DNA of 64,000 nt from CAZJHX01 sp964545715 (GCA_964545715.1 CAZJHX010000027.1:1-64000), one strand, 5' to 3'; positions 30,485 to 40,179 are shown, numbered from the stretch's first letter. The notes: a model not told the origin generated them from the letters alone. Numbers and translations: made by a program.

Positions 30485-31768
30485 ATGCGTCTTTCTACTG
30501 TCACGATCTTCTCGCTTGCGCTCGCGCTGGCTTTTTCGGCTCACGCTGACGTTCCGACCAACCAGTTCCACATAGGCGTATACGGTGGCGGCAACATCGC
30601 CACCGGCGACTGGGACCTGAATGTGACGCCCAACGCCCCCGGCGGGCCCGATACCTCTGGAATCGTCGGTTTCCGCGCCGGTATGCCGGTCATCAAGTGG
30701 CTGGACCTCGAGGCCGGTCTGGGTGTGCTGCCCACGAGCTCCACCATCAGCGGCAACGGCAACACCGTGCTCAGCTACACGGGCGACGCGCTGTTCAACC
30801 TGCGCCAGGGTCGCTGGGTTCCGTTTATCGACGTCGGCGCCGGCGCCTACCACAACGTGGACGGCGACCTTGGCAGCGACGTGGACTACCACGTGCACTA
30901 CGGCGCCGGCGTGCGCGGCATGCTGACCGACAAGATCGCGTTGCGCATCGATGTGCGGCACATGCTGACCGACAGCGAGGAGGGCTCGATCGGCGCCGGC
31001 AACGTGGAGCTGACGGCCGGTCTGGACTTCTTCCCCGCCGCTGAGTCCGGTCCCGACCCGGTCTTCGACATCGACAACGACGGCTTCATGGATCCGGCGG
31101 ACGCCTGCCCCAACCAGCCTGGTCACAAGACCGCGCAGGGCTGCCCCGATGAGGACGGCGACTCCATCGTGGACGCCGAGGACGCGTGCCCGCAGACCAG
31201 CGGCAGCCCCAAACACGCGGGCTGCCCGGACTCCGACAACGACAACATCGTGGACAAAGACGACACCTGCCCGACCGTGGCCGGTACCGCCAAGCACGCC
31301 GGCTGCCCGGACTCCGACCAGGACGGCATCGCGGACAAAGACGATGCGTGCCCGCACCAGGCCGCGCCCCAGCAGGCGGACGGCTGCCCGAAGAAAGCCG
31401 CGCCGCCCAAGGAGATCACAGAGAAGTTCAGCGGCGCGATCGAGGGCATCTTCTTCGCCAGCGGCAGCGCCCGTATCCGCTCCAAGTCCTTCACCGTGCT
31501 GGACGACGCCGCTCGTGTGTTGGCCAAGTACCCCGAGGTCGCCGTGACCATCGAGGGCCACACGGATGACCAGGGCGCCGCCAAGTCGAACCAGAAGCTG
31601 TCGCAGAACCGGGCTGAGGCCGTTCGCCAGTACTTCGTCAAGAAGGGCATCGGCGCCGGGCGTCTGACCGCGGTGGGCTTCGGCGAGATTCAGCCGATCG
31701 CGGGCAACAGCAGCAAGGCCGGCCGCGCGAAGAACCGGCGCATCGAGTTCAAGGTCGTGAACCTCTAG
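30485..31768 (+). CDS. OmpA-family outer-membrane protein with TSP3 repeats
   Basis: 427 residues. A signal peptide ends at AHA (about 21). An eight-stranded-barrel-like domain spans about 25-195. Thrombospondin type 3 Ca-binding repeats with DxDxDG-type motifs (DIDNDGFMDPADACPNQ, DEDGDSIVDAEDACP, DSDNDNIVDKDDTCP, DSDQDGIADKDDACP) cover about 198-300. An OmpA peptidoglycan-binding domain spans about 315-427 (FASGSARI, IEGHTDDQGAAKSN, NRRIEFKV). It would anchor the outer membrane to peptidoglycan. It has a strong ribosome binding site and the sigma-54 promoter at 30422. Its stop overlaps the convergent gene's stop at CTAG. Confidence 0.92.
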   Translation: MRLSTVTIFSLALALAFSAHADVPTNQFHIGVYGGGNIATGDWDLNVTPNAPGGPDTSGIVGFRAGMPVIKWLDLEAGLGVLPTSSTISGNGNTVLSYTGDALFNLRQGRWVPFIDVGAGAYHNVDGDLGSDVDYHVHYGAGVRGMLTDKIALRIDVRHMLTDSEEGSIGAGNVELTAGLDFFPAAESGPDPVFDIDNDGFMDPADACPNQPGHKTAQGCPDEDGDSIVDAEDACPQTSGSPKHAGCPDSDNDNIVDKDDTCPTVAGTAKHAGCPDSDQDGIADKDDACPHQAAPQQADGCPKKAAPPKEITEKFSGAIEGIFFASGSARIRSKSFTVLDDAARVLAKYPEVAVTIEGHTDDQGAAKSNQKLSQNRAEAVRQYFVKKGIGAGRLTAVGFGEIQPIAGNSSKAGRAKNRRIEFKVVNL

Positions 31769-33750
31769 AGGGTCTTAAGGTAAGCGACCAGGTCGTCGAT
31801 CTCGGCGGCGGTCAGCTGGGCGGTGTGACCCATCCAGCCGGCCGTCGTCGTGATCGCGTCCGTAAGAGTCTCCGCCGTGCCGTCATGCAGGTACGGCGCA
31901 GAGTGGTCAATGCCCCGCAGCGACGGGGTGTTGACCTTGCTGATCGAGCCCCCGCCGACCGAGTGGTTCTTACCGTCGGCGCCCCCATCCACATGACATG
32001 TCGCGCAGCCGATGGCGGGCGCGTTGAACAGCGTCTGGCCGCGCAGCTCAGCGTCGCTCATGGGCGCGCCTTCGCTCTTTCGTGCAGGCGGGGCGACCAG
32101 GCCGCTGGTGATGAAGTCAGCCAACGGCTCCAGCACATTGAGGTTGAACGCCGCGTTGCCGCCCATGCGGTTGATGGTCCCGGTCAGATAGCCGGTCAGC
32201 TCGGAGTCGTCACCGTCCCACCCATACGGGGCGCTGGTCGCGCCACGGCCGGCCAGCGCGAGGGTCTGGTGAGCGCCGGTGGACGAGAACCACGTGAGCC
32301 CGTCGTCGGTGCCGTCGAAGTGGCAGCCGGCACATGCGAAGTCGCCGCGGAACGAGATTCGGGGGTCACGCGCGTAGGTGAAGAGGCGGCGTCCCTCGCG
32401 CAGGTGCTCGGGCATCGGGTCCGCGCCGTACGCCAACACGCGCTGCTGGTGCACCTTGATCGGGCTGCTCTTGCCGTAGCTGCCCGCCGTCATGACGTCT
32501 TCCATGTCCATCAGCGGCTGCATCGGGATCTCGCCAACCGTGAAGTCCTGGCTATTCAACACATAGGCGCTGCTGCCGTCCGCGGAAAACGCGATGGCTC
32601 GGGGCGCCTGACCGACCTTGATCTCGGCGATAGGCCACTCCAGCGGATCGTTGGCGTCCGAGTTGAGCGCCAGCACGTTGTCGCTGCTGAGGCCCACCAC
32701 AAAGAGCATGCTCCAGGTCGGGTGGTGGTTGACGTCCGCCGGGGTCGTGATGATGTTCAGCATGGACTCGCCGGTCTGCTGCTCATCGATGATGGCGTCC
32801 CGGGCGCTGATGGTGTCGTGGCCGTCCTCAAAGGCGGTCACGGACGTCTCGATCGGGCGCGTGGGGCCGGTGTTGGCGGTGCAGGTGACCATGGAGTAGT
32901 AGGTGGTGCACTCCTGCAGCTCACCGGTGTGGGCGATGGTGTGGCCCGTGAAGATGCGATCGCTAACGGGATGCGGCGCCAGCGTGAAGCTGTTGTTGGG
33001 CACGACTCTCAGGTCGCCGACGGGGGCCGGATCGTAGCCCGGATTGCTGGTCCGCAGCGACAGGTCCTCCACCAGCCCGCCGGCCGGGGTGAAGCGCAGC
33101 ACGCCGTGGTTTTTGTGGCCGACGTAGGCGCGGCCCTTTCGGTCGATGGCGACGGACCGCGGGGAGCGGTGGGTCTCGAAATTGGCGACGACCTTGAGGG
33201 AGTCGACGTCCAGGGCCAGCAGGTTGGCCTGGCCGGCGCTGACGACGTACACGGTCTTGGCGTCAGCGGACAGCGCCACGCCCCAGGGCTCGGCCCCGAC
33301 CTCGACCTGGGCGCTGACCTGGTTCGAGTCGCGAGGGATGATGGCTAACGTGCTGCCGTAGCGTCGCGTCACGTAGGCCGTGCCGTTGGGGCCGACCGCG
33401 ACCTGCTCGGGGCGCTGACCCACGGCGATGGTGGTCTGGATGTCGCCGCTGTGGCGATCGATTCGCACGACGTTGCCGTTGTCGGTGTCGACGGCGACCA
33501 GCGTGTCACCGTGTACGGCCAGCCGCCGGCCGCTGGTCCAGGGCAGGGCGCCGGCGCCGCTCAGCTGCGAAGGTTTTTGCACAGCCTGGGTGGCGCCGAA
33601 GTTCTTGGGTTTCGCACCGGTGTGCACAAAATCACCACCCGGGGTGGCGGTACTCCAGCCCGTCGGGAGGGTGTTTTCGGCGGTCTCCTCCTGGCATCCG
33701 ATGGTGAAGAAACAGGTGAAAACAGCGGCGGCAACGGCTATCGCTCGCAT
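31765..33750 (-). CDS. Di-haem cytochrome c lipoprotein with YncE-like beta-propeller
   Basis: 661 residues from ATG 33750, which is preceded by GGGAGGGA. The lipobox FFTIGC (Cys about 19) is followed by a YVTN/YncE-type beta-propeller (about 75-440; e.g. GTAYVTRRYGSTLAII, AKTVYVVSAGQANLLAL). A C-terminal MauG/cytochrome-c-peroxidase-like part has two haem sites, CAGCH (about 472) and CATCH (about 583). PSLRGIDHSAPYLHDG is typical of that family. It is probably an outer-membrane-facing electron-transfer or peroxidase protein that would need the ccm genes at 51428-58144. Confidence 0.88.
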   Translation of the reverse strand: MRAIAVAAAVFTCFFTIGCQEETAENTLPTGWSTATPGGDFVHTGAKPKNFGATQAVQKPSQLSGAGALPWTSGRRLAVHGDTLVAVDTDNGNVVRIDRHSGDIQTTIAVGQRPEQVAVGPNGTAYVTRRYGSTLAIIPRDSNQVSAQVEVGAEPWGVALSADAKTVYVVSAGQANLLALDVDSLKVVANFETHRSPRSVAIDRKGRAYVGHKNHGVLRFTPAGGLVEDLSLRTSNPGYDPAPVGDLRVVPNNSFTLAPHPVSDRIFTGHTIAHTGELQECTTYYSMVTCTANTGPTRPIETSVTAFEDGHDTISARDAIIDEQQTGESMLNIITTPADVNHHPTWSMLFVVGLSSDNVLALNSDANDPLEWPIAEIKVGQAPRAIAFSADGSSAYVLNSQDFTVGEIPMQPLMDMEDVMTAGSYGKSSPIKVHQQRVLAYGADPMPEHLREGRRLFTYARDPRISFRGDFACAGCHFDGTDDGLTWFSSTGAHQTLALAGRGATSAPYGWDGDDSELTGYLTGTINRMGGNAAFNLNVLEPLADFITSGLVAPPARKSEGAPMSDAELRGQTLFNAPAIGCATCHVDGGADGKNHSVGGGSISKVNTPSLRGIDHSAPYLHDGTAETLTDAITTTAGWMGHTAQLTAAEIDDLVAYLKTL

Positions 33751-33834
33751 GAATGGATCCCTCCCGAGGCGGTCGTCTGTGCGGAGTACGGTTACGCCAT
33801 AGTCCTTAGGTCTGAACGTCATGCTGGGTGGTAG

Positions 33835-33850
33835 TGCATGCACCGTGCCG
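33835..33850 (-). promoter_or_regulatory. Possible sigma-54-type promoter for di-haem lipoprotein gene
   Basis: On the minus strand CGGCACGGTGCATGCA differs from the sigma-54 consensus at two less critical bases and keeps GG and GC ten bases apart. It lies 84 bases before the ATG at 33750. A chance match cannot be excluded. Confidence 0.35.
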
Positions 33851-33891
33851 ATTTTGGATGTTCGATGTCAGAGGGGTCGTTTGACCGATGC

Positions 33892-34776
33892 TCAGGCCTG
33901 GCAGCGACGCTCGGCGGAGCGTGCCATCGGCACCTGACGAAGCCGCCCCGGGACGTGCCGGACGGTGGCGCGGGCAGTGCGGACGAACGCGCCGTAGGCG
34001 AGGCGGGTGCGGATGCCCCAGCCCAGCCCGTATTGTGTGCGCAGCTTGGGATGCAGCAGGCCGGCCGTGACGATGCGCAGCCCGGGCGCGAGCGGGCGAA
34101 GAGCGAGAGGTCCGCCGCTGAGCAGGATGTGTCCGAGCTCGCGGGCGGTTGGGCTGACCACGATCTCGTCGCTTTGTATGGTGGCCTCCAGCCAGTGCTG
34201 AAACAGCGGCCAGGTCGCCGGCAGCTTGTCGCGGCTGAGGCCGAACAGGGTCGCACCGGCGGCGATCTCCTGGTAGCAGCCATCTTTCTCGGCGTCGGTC
34301 ATGGGGTGGACAAGCAGGTCGTAGGTCAGGATCGCGGAGTCGACCAGCGTGGCGAAGACCCAGCGCAGGAGGTTGGGGTCGTTGGCGGAGTACCCGTCGC
34401 CCCGGGCGTGACGGCCGCTCGAGGTCTTGAGCCGACCGTGCACCTTGGCGTGGATCGCGTGCACGCGGGCGGCGGCTGCTACCGCCTCGTCACGGGTGCC
34501 GAACAGGATCGAGTAGACCGTGACAAAGGTGCGTATGGCACGCCCGTACGGGTCTGTCCGAAAGTTGCTGTGATCGGAGACGCCACGGGCGACGGCCGGG
34601 TGCGCAAGCTGCATGAGCAGCGCCCGAGGGCCGGCGGCGTGCAGGACGACCTCTCGGTTCAGCTTCCAGGTCAGGCTGCCGGGGCCGAACCAGCCGGCGA
34701 CAGGGCTGTGCAACCGCGCGCTGACCTTGCGCAGGTGATCGCGAAACTGCCGCGTGCTCACCGTTCGAGGGTCCAT
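33892..34776 (-). CDS. MpaB-family oxygenase-like protein (DUF2236)
   Basis: 294 residues from ATG 34776. The family signature is seen in LLMQLAHPAVARGVSDHSNF with the conserved His, FVTVYSILFGTRDEA, and ARVHAIHAKVHG. Such proteins include MpaB (mycophenolic acid pathway) and the rubber oxygenase Lcp relatives, in which conserved His and Asp residues bind haem. The C-terminus is basic (Arg-rich). The actual substrate is unknown. A TATCCT hexamer 7 nt before the ATG suggests a leaderless transcript. Confidence 0.82.
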   Translation of the reverse strand: MDPRTVSTRQFRDHLRKVSARLHSPVAGWFGPGSLTWKLNREVVLHAAGPRALLMQLAHPAVARGVSDHSNFRTDPYGRAIRTFVTVYSILFGTRDEAVAAAARVHAIHAKVHGRLKTSSGRHARGDGYSANDPNLLRWVFATLVDSAILTYDLLVHPMTDAEKDGCYQEIAAGATLFGLSRDKLPATWPLFQHWLEATIQSDEIVVSPTARELGHILLSGGPLALRPLAPGLRIVTAGLLHPKLRTQYGLGWGIRTRLAYGAFVRTARATVRHVPGRLRQVPMARSAERRCQA

Positions 34777-34783
34777 GTACGTC

Positions 34784-34789
34784 AGGATA
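34784..34789 (-). promoter_or_regulatory. Candidate -10 hexamer, MpaB-like gene
   Basis: TATCCT on the minus strand, 7 nt before the ATG at 34776, with no Shine-Dalgarno. Confidence 0.45.
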
Positions 34790-34864
34790 GCGCCCGCGAG
34801 GCGTCGCGGCAAAAAGTGGCGTTTGGCGACGCCGAACGAGGCGGGCATCAAGAACTAGCTGCCC

Positions 34865-35482
34865 ATGGCGGATCTTCGAGAAAAGCTGCGACGTATCGCC
34901 CTGAGCAACGACCTGGTCGTGCTGGCGCGCGCGTGCAGTCAGGGCGATGCCCGCCTTCGAGCGCGGGCGCGGCTTCGGCTCCATGAGATAACCGCGACCC
35001 CGCTGGACGACCTGATCTGGGGTCTGGAAGAGGCTCAGGCGCAGCTGGCGCTGGGTGGATCCGACCACCAGGAGGAGCTCGAGGCGATCCAGAACGCGAT
35101 CATCGCAAAGGGGCCCGAGGCGGTTCCGCTGCTGTGTACGGCGATGAAGAACACGGGCTTTCGCGCACGGGCCGCCATTCCGGGCCTGCTGGCGACTTTG
35201 GGCGATCGGCGAAGCGTGACGCCGCTGCTCGAGGTCATCCCCGACTCGGATCCAGACTTTGTGGTCACGGTCGTGCTGGCACTCGGGCGCCTCGGAGGCC
35301 ACCGCGCCATCGCGATGCTCGAGAACGTCGTGGAAGAAGACATGCTGTACGTCACGCGCGTGCGTAAGGTCGCGGCCCAGGTGCTGCACGAGCTGACACT
35401 GGATCCGCCGGAGTACGACGAAGACGATCTGGAGGAGCTGCCGCCGGGCCCCCCGCCCGTTCGTTCAGAAATGATCGAGTAG
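34865..35482 (+). CDS. HEAT-repeat-like protein
   Basis: 205 residues, all helical. Repeated units such as AVPLLCTAMKNTGFRARAAIPGL and VTPLLEVIPDSDPDFVVTVVLALGRLG (shortened here to ALGRLG) resemble HEAT/PBS-lyase repeats. The C-terminus is very acidic and Pro-rich (EYDEDDLEELPPGPPP). It has no signal peptide and is probably a cytoplasmic protein-protein scaffold. The function is unknown. It lies 33 bases before the membrane sulfatase gene. Confidence 0.7.
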   Translation: MADLREKLRRIALSNDLVVLARACSQGDARLRARARLRLHEITATPLDDLIWGLEEAQAQLALGGSDHQEELEAIQNAIIAKGPEAVPLLCTAMKNTGFRARAAIPGLLATLGDRRSVTPLLEVIPDSDPDFVVTVVLALGRLGGHRAIAMLENVVEEDMLYVTRVRKVAAQVLHELTLDPPEYDEDDLEELPPGPPPVRSEMIE

Positions 35483-35502
35483 AAAGCGCGCCAAAACCGG
35501 CG

Positions 35503-35508
35503 TATGGT
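35503..35508 (+). promoter_or_regulatory. Candidate -10 hexamer, membrane sulfatase gene
   Basis: TATGGT, 7 nt before the ATG at 35516. It overlaps the alternative ATG at 35504 and so favours the downstream start. Confidence 0.4.
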
Positions 35509-35515
35509 CCGACCC

Positions 35516-37339
35516 ATGGACCGCCGGCTGCCGCTGTTGGCTTATCTGGGAGTCAACGCCCTGGTATGTGTCGCACTGTACGCGATGCATCTCGCACATT
35601 TGAGCGACTATGGCTCCTCTGCGCCCTCTCTCGGTGTGGATGTGGCCTTTCTCAGCTACGTGGTGGCCTTTCTCTCGCTGGCGGCGCTGCTGTTCTGGGG
35701 CATCGGCGCGCTGGCTGAGTGGGTGGCGATCGCCCTGGCGCCGATCCTGGTCGTGGCCATCTACATCGATACGCGGGTGTACGAGATGCTGGGCGTGCAC
35801 ACGTACAGCTGGGTGGCCGTTCAGGCGCTGATGAACCCGGGCGTTGGGCGCGAGCTGAGCATCAGCGCTGGTACCTGGGCGACGTTTGCCGTGCTCTGCG
35901 CAGTCGTCGCCGTGGCCGAAGCGTTCTTGCTGCGGTGGTGTCGGCGGCGATTCGGCGGGTACGGTCGCAGGCAGGCGTGGAAGGCGTCCGGTCTGGTCGC
36001 GGGGGTCGCGTTGCTCGGAGTTGTGACGTCAGCGTTGGCCTGGCCGCGCCCGGCGCCGATGGCGGATCGGTTCATCATCGACGCGATGCCGTGCTTCAGG
36101 CTGCTGCTCGGCAATCGTGGGTTTGACCCCGATGACGTGGCCGTCAACTATCCACCGGCGCTGCCCGACGTGCGGCTGAAGAAGCCGGTCGACATCCTCT
36201 TCATCCAGGTCGAGTCGCTGAGAGCCGATGCGCTGACGGCGGAGCTGATGCCGCTTGTGACCGCGATCGCGAAACGTCCCGGCTGTACGACAGCGGTTCG
36301 CCACTATTCAGGCGGGCACACCACCGAGTACGGGACCTTTGCCCTGCTGTTTGGGTTGAACTCCTGTCACTTCGACCCGTTTTCGCGCTCAAAGACCCGC
36401 ATCACCAGCTGGCCACTGGATGTCTTGAAGCGCAACGGCTATGAGCGCATCGGGGCGTCGAGCTCAACGCTCTTGGAGTGGAACAACGCCGCCTTCGAGG
36501 TCGATCAGCTGGACCGCTACGAGGAGTTTCTCGCCGACGGGATCGTTGCCGGGGACAAGGCCGTTCTCGCGATGTTTGCCGACTACGCCGAGAAGCGGGA
36601 CGCGAGCCGGCCCGTGTTTGGCTTTGCCTTCTTCGGGTCGACACATCACAACTACTCCTACCCGCCGAAGTTCGAGCGGTTCACGCCGGTGATGGCCGAG
36701 GATTACAACCACTTTCTGCCAGACGACGAGCTGGCCGCGTCCGAGACGCTGATCCGCAACCGCTACAAGAACTCGGTCGGCTTTATCGACCACCTGATCG
36801 ACCGAATGGTGAGCCTGTTTTCGGAGCGGCTGGAGCGTGGCGAGCTGGCGCTGGTGATCACCGGAGATCACGGCGAAGAGTTCTGGGAGCACGGGCTGAT
36901 CGGTCACGCCGGCATGACCTTTGTCGAGCAGCGCGTGCGGGTTCCGCTGGTCCTGTGCCTGCCCGGCGGCGCCCGGATTTCGCAGACGTCCTCGCACGTG
37001 GATCTGTGGCCGACCATCATGCGTGAGCTCGGCCCCGAACCCGCGGTGGATCCGCAGCTGTGGTCGGACGGTCGCGTGCTGGGCCAGCCGGCCGACGAGC
37101 CGGTCGTCTTTGTGGGCGGACGCGACTTTCCGTACGTGAGTCAGAGCGCCTTGCTGGTCGCAGGGGATCGCAAGCATCACGTTGAGCTGTGTTCCACCGG
37201 GGCGCTGTGCCTGCAGCCGGCGTTTACGACTGATTTGGACGACCGCGGCACGGCGCTCACCGGCGATGTGGAGGCGGTCACGCCCCTGCTGGAGCCGCTG
37301 TACACGCAGATGGAGCGGTTTCTAACGTTCCCCGATTAA
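35516..37339 (+). CDS. Membrane sulfatase / LTA synthase-like protein
   Basis: 607 residues from ATG 35516; the ATG at 35504 is an in-frame alternative. About five N-terminal membrane segments (1-175) are followed by an extracytoplasmic sulfatase-fold domain. Its motifs are DILFIQVESLRADA, GGHTTEYGTFALL with the Thr nucleophile, ITGDHGEEFWEHGLIGHAG, and FGSTHHNYSYP. The layout matches LTA-synthase/OpgB-like phosphotransferases acting on surface glycans. It is related to the protein at 22672-24534. Its stop overlaps that of the convergent RND half-gene. Confidence 0.87.
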   Translation: MDRRLPLLAYLGVNALVCVALYAMHLAHLSDYGSSAPSLGVDVAFLSYVVAFLSLAALLFWGIGALAEWVAIALAPILVVAIYIDTRVYEMLGVHTYSWVAVQALMNPGVGRELSISAGTWATFAVLCAVVAVAEAFLLRWCRRRFGGYGRRQAWKASGLVAGVALLGVVTSALAWPRPAPMADRFIIDAMPCFRLLLGNRGFDPDDVAVNYPPALPDVRLKKPVDILFIQVESLRADALTAELMPLVTAIAKRPGCTTAVRHYSGGHTTEYGTFALLFGLNSCHFDPFSRSKTRITSWPLDVLKRNGYERIGASSSTLLEWNNAAFEVDQLDRYEEFLADGIVAGDKAVLAMFADYAEKRDASRPVFGFAFFGSTHHNYSYPPKFERFTPVMAEDYNHFLPDDELAASETLIRNRYKNSVGFIDHLIDRMVSLFSERLERGELALVITGDHGEEFWEHGLIGHAGMTFVEQRVRVPLVLCLPGGARISQTSSHVDLWPTIMRELGPEPAVDPQLWSDGRVLGQPADEPVVFVGGRDFPYVSQSALLVAGDRKHHVELCSTGALCLQPAFTTDLDDRGTALTGDVEAVTPLLEPLYTQMERFLTFPD

Positions 37340-38484
37340 CGACGGGCGCCCAACAGGTAGAGCAGGGCTGGCAGGGTGGTCACCGAGGCGACCAGGCACA
37401 GCACCATGCCGAGCGCGGCGGTCCAGCCCAGCGTGCTGAGGCCGACGTGGTTTGCCAGCAGCAGCCCGCTGAAGCCGATGACGGTCGTAACGGTGGTTAG
37501 CGCGACGGCAGCGCCCGTTTCGCGCAGGGTCAGCGCGACGGACGCCTTGCCCGTCTCGACCCAGCGGCTGACCATGTGGATGCCGTCGTCCACCCCCATA
37601 CCGATGATCAGCGCAAAGGTGATGACGTTGTAGAGGTTCAGCTTCCACTCCAGATACCAGAAGAGCCCAGCGAGCCACGTCACCGCGGCGACGAGCGGCA
37701 GCAGAATCAGCAGCGTCAGGCGCAGGCTGCGGAACATGAACATGAGACAGAAGAAGATCGCGATCAGTGACGCTGCCAGGACGCGCGGGCCGTCGCGGCG
37801 CAGCGTGTCCATGATCGCCGGCAGCACGAAGTAGTTGGCCGCCAGCGGGACCACCGTGTCGCCCTTTTGGCCCACCTTGATATCGAACCACGCGACCTCG
37901 AGGCGCTTGGCGTCCACGTAATCCACCTTGGCGCCGCGATTCCAGATGATGATGTGGCGGCCGTAGACGCCCTGGTTGTCCGTCCATCGATTGCGGACCC
38001 ACACCGGCACGTCCTCCAGCGCGACCTGCTTGTCGACTTTGAGGTACTTGCGCATCTTGTCGATCTTCTCGCGGGAGTCGTCCGAGACCTCGTCGTATTT
38101 GTCGTCCACGCGGGTGCGGATGTCAGCGATGATCTCCAGCTTGACCGCCTGCTGCGTGGGCACGAACGACCACACGGACAGGTGCTTCCACAAGAAGTAG
38201 CGCATCTCGCGCAGGCGCTCGATCGGGTAGGTGTCCACGACCAGCTGCGACTCGGGGGCCAGCTTCTGGGCGTCCACCTCGGCCTGGAGGTCGGCGAAGC
38301 GATCGGGCTCGGGCGTCGCGAACGGGTCGTCCTCGTCCTCTTCTTCGACCTCCACGACGGGGGGCGGCTTGTCGCTGAGGTCCGGGTTGTTGCGCTTCCA
38401 CTCGCCCTCGGGCAGCGGCTCGCCGATCAGGCGCTCCATCTGCGCGTCGGTGATCAGCCGGATGCCCTGCAGCTGCTGCTCCAC
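37336..38484 (-). CDS. RND (MMPL) exporter, C-terminal part, split gene
   Basis: 382 residues if it starts at GTG 38484. It holds a charged periplasmic region (1 to about 230, with an acidic stretch EVEEEDEDDPF) and then five membrane segments (about 245-380), including IIGMGVDDGIHMVSRW, the conserved TM10-like motif. It lacks the helix that should open the second half of an RND protein; that helix is at the end of the upstream gene. It is in the same reading frame as the gene before it, separated only by TAA, so this is probably the second part of a broken or recoded gene. Confidence 0.8.
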   Translation of the reverse strand: MEQQLQGIRLITDAQMERLIGEPLPEGEWKRNNPDLSDKPPPVVEVEEEDEDDPFATPEPDRFADLQAEVDAQKLAPESQLVVDTYPIERLREMRYFLWKHLSVWSFVPTQQAVKLEIIADIRTRVDDKYDEVSDDSREKIDKMRKYLKVDKQVALEDVPVWVRNRWTDNQGVYGRHIIIWNRGAKVDYVDAKRLEVAWFDIKVGQKGDTVVPLAANYFVLPAIMDTLRRDGPRVLAASLIAIFFCLMFMFRSLRLTLLILLPLVAAVTWLAGLFWYLEWKLNLYNVITFALIIGMGVDDGIHMVSRWVETGKASVALTLRETGAAVALTTVTTVIGFSGLLLANHVGLSTLGWTAALGMVLCLVASVTTLPALLYLLGARR

Positions 38485-38493
38485 CAGGCGTCC

Positions 38494-40179
38494 TTATTCG
38501 GCTGTCTCGGGCATACCGACCCCCGGCCCGAAGTTGGGGCGACCGATCGCGTCCTCATAGGACTTGGGCTTGGGCCCGGCGGGCGCCGCTTTGGGGTCCG
38601 CCTTGCGCCCGAGCTTGCCGAAGTCGTACTCAAACTCGATGTTGGGCGCCTTGTAAGAGCTGTAGGTGCTCAGGGCGACGCTGACGGCGATGATCCCCAC
38701 GGCGACCGGGCGCCAGTGACGGGACGGCGGGGCTTTGGGGGCGTCAGGGCTGTCGGTCTTGGCCACGATCGGTAGCCAGCGCTTGGGTTTCCACGCCTTG
38801 AGCCGCTCCAGCAGCACGATGAGCGCGGGCAGAACCGTCAGGGTGTAGAGCAGCGCGGCCAACACGCCGATGCAGGCGACGACGCCGAACTGCGAGAAGC
38901 CCCGGAAGTCTGCGATTGGAAAGAAGCTGAACATCACTGCGGTGCTGAGCCCGCCCATAGCGACATCCAGTCCGCTGTGTCCGCCCGCGATGCGCAGCGC
39001 TTCGGCCTGATCATGGCCGCGCAGGCGCTCGTATTCGTACCGCGAGTAGAGGTGGATGCCGAAGTCGATCCCAAGGCCCAGCAGCACCACAAAGATGAAC
39101 GCCGTGACCAGGTTCAGTGAGACGTAGACGTACGTGGTGATGCCCAGCGTGAGCAGGATCGACATGATCAGCGGGCCCAGGATGAGCAGCACCGCGCGCA
39201 GGCGCTTGAAGTGCAGCACCAGGACGATGAGGAGCAGCAGGACGGCATAGGCGCTGGAGCCGAGCAGCTCGCTCTTGATCGAGGAGACCTCACCGCTGCG
39301 CTCTTCGTATTCGCCGCGAATAGTGGCGGTCAGCTCCGGGTGGAAGTCGGTGGGCCGGGACGCTGTGAGCGCCTCCTTCATGCGTGCGACGATCTTCTCG
39401 GTGAACTCGACGTCCGTGGTGGCTTTGATAGGCCGGCCGCGCACGACCATGATCGTGGTGCCGTTGTCGTCGGTCTCGATGTACTCGGTCGGGACGTCGT
39501 ACTGCTTGCCATAGCGCTCGCGCAGCGTGTCGTCGTCCATATCCAGAGGGTCTTCTTCCTCCTCCGCTTTCGGGTCGCCGGTCGCGGCCGGCTCCGGGTC
39601 GTCGACGCTCTCCACCACTTCGGACTCGACCTCGTCACGGATGCGGTGGATGACCCTGGCGCGCAGGTCCAGCAGCTTGCGGATGGGCAGGAACAGCAGC
39701 GCGTTGTGGCGGAACCAGTCGACGTCGCGCCGGAACTCGACGAACAAGAAGGCCTCGTCCATCTGCTCCATGCGCTTTGCCAGCGACTCGCCGTATTTGA
39801 TCGTGGCCTCGCGGTCGGGGCACTTGAGCTCGACGATCATCTCGGACTGGCTGCCGATGCGTTGGGAGAGCTCATTGAGGCGGACGACGCTGGGGAAGTC
39901 GTCGGGGATCAGCTGCTTGAGATCTTGGGAGATCTTGAGGTTGCCGGCGCGCCAGACGCCGAACGTGGCGCCGCAGATGGCCAGGACCAGCACGAGCGCG
40001 GCGTGTCGCGCGACCAGGGCGGTCAGCTTCTCGAACCAGCGCTTGACCGGGGTGGATTCGGGCGCCGGCTCCGGCTCACTTGTTGAGATGTGACACCTCG
40101 TACTTGGCTTTCTCGGTGGAGACCACGGGCTCCGCGTCGCCTTCCTGAACCGAGACGTGCACCTCGGCGTCCAGTGCAT
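38494..40179 (-). CDS. RND (MMPL) exporter, N-terminal part, split gene
   Basis: 561 residues from ATG 40179, which overlaps the preceding gene by 104 bases; no nearer ATG, GTG or TTG is in frame. Membrane helix 1 (about 48-65) is followed by a periplasmic loop with an acidic insert (EEEEDPLDMDDD). Helices 2-6 (about 280-440) include LLGLGIDFGIHLYSRY. Helix 7 (about 490-508) and a short periplasmic start precede a TAA at 38494-38496. RND lipid/hydrophobe exporters are normally single chains of about 800 residues, so the protein appears cut in the second periplasmic domain. Confidence 0.82.
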   Translation of the reverse strand: MHWTPRCTSRFRKATRSPWSPPRKPSTRCHISTSEPEPAPESTPVKRWFEKLTALVARHAALVLVLAICGATFGVWRAGNLKISQDLKQLIPDDFPSVVRLNELSQRIGSQSEMIVELKCPDREATIKYGESLAKRMEQMDEAFLFVEFRRDVDWFRHNALLFLPIRKLLDLRARVIHRIRDEVESEVVESVDDPEPAATGDPKAEEEEDPLDMDDDTLRERYGKQYDVPTEYIETDDNGTTIMVVRGRPIKATTDVEFTEKIVARMKEALTASRPTDFHPELTATIRGEYEERSGEVSSIKSELLGSSAYAVLLLLIVLVLHFKRLRAVLLILGPLIMSILLTLGITTYVYVSLNLVTAFIFVVLLGLGIDFGIHLYSRYEYERLRGHDQAEALRIAGGHSGLDVAMGGLSTAVMFSFFPIADFRGFSQFGVVACIGVLAALLYTLTVLPALIVLLERLKAWKPKRWLPIVAKTDSPDAPKAPPSRHWRPVAVGIIAVSVALSTYSSYKAPNIEFEYDFGKLGRKADPKAAPAGPKPKSYEDAIGRPNFGPGVGMPETAE

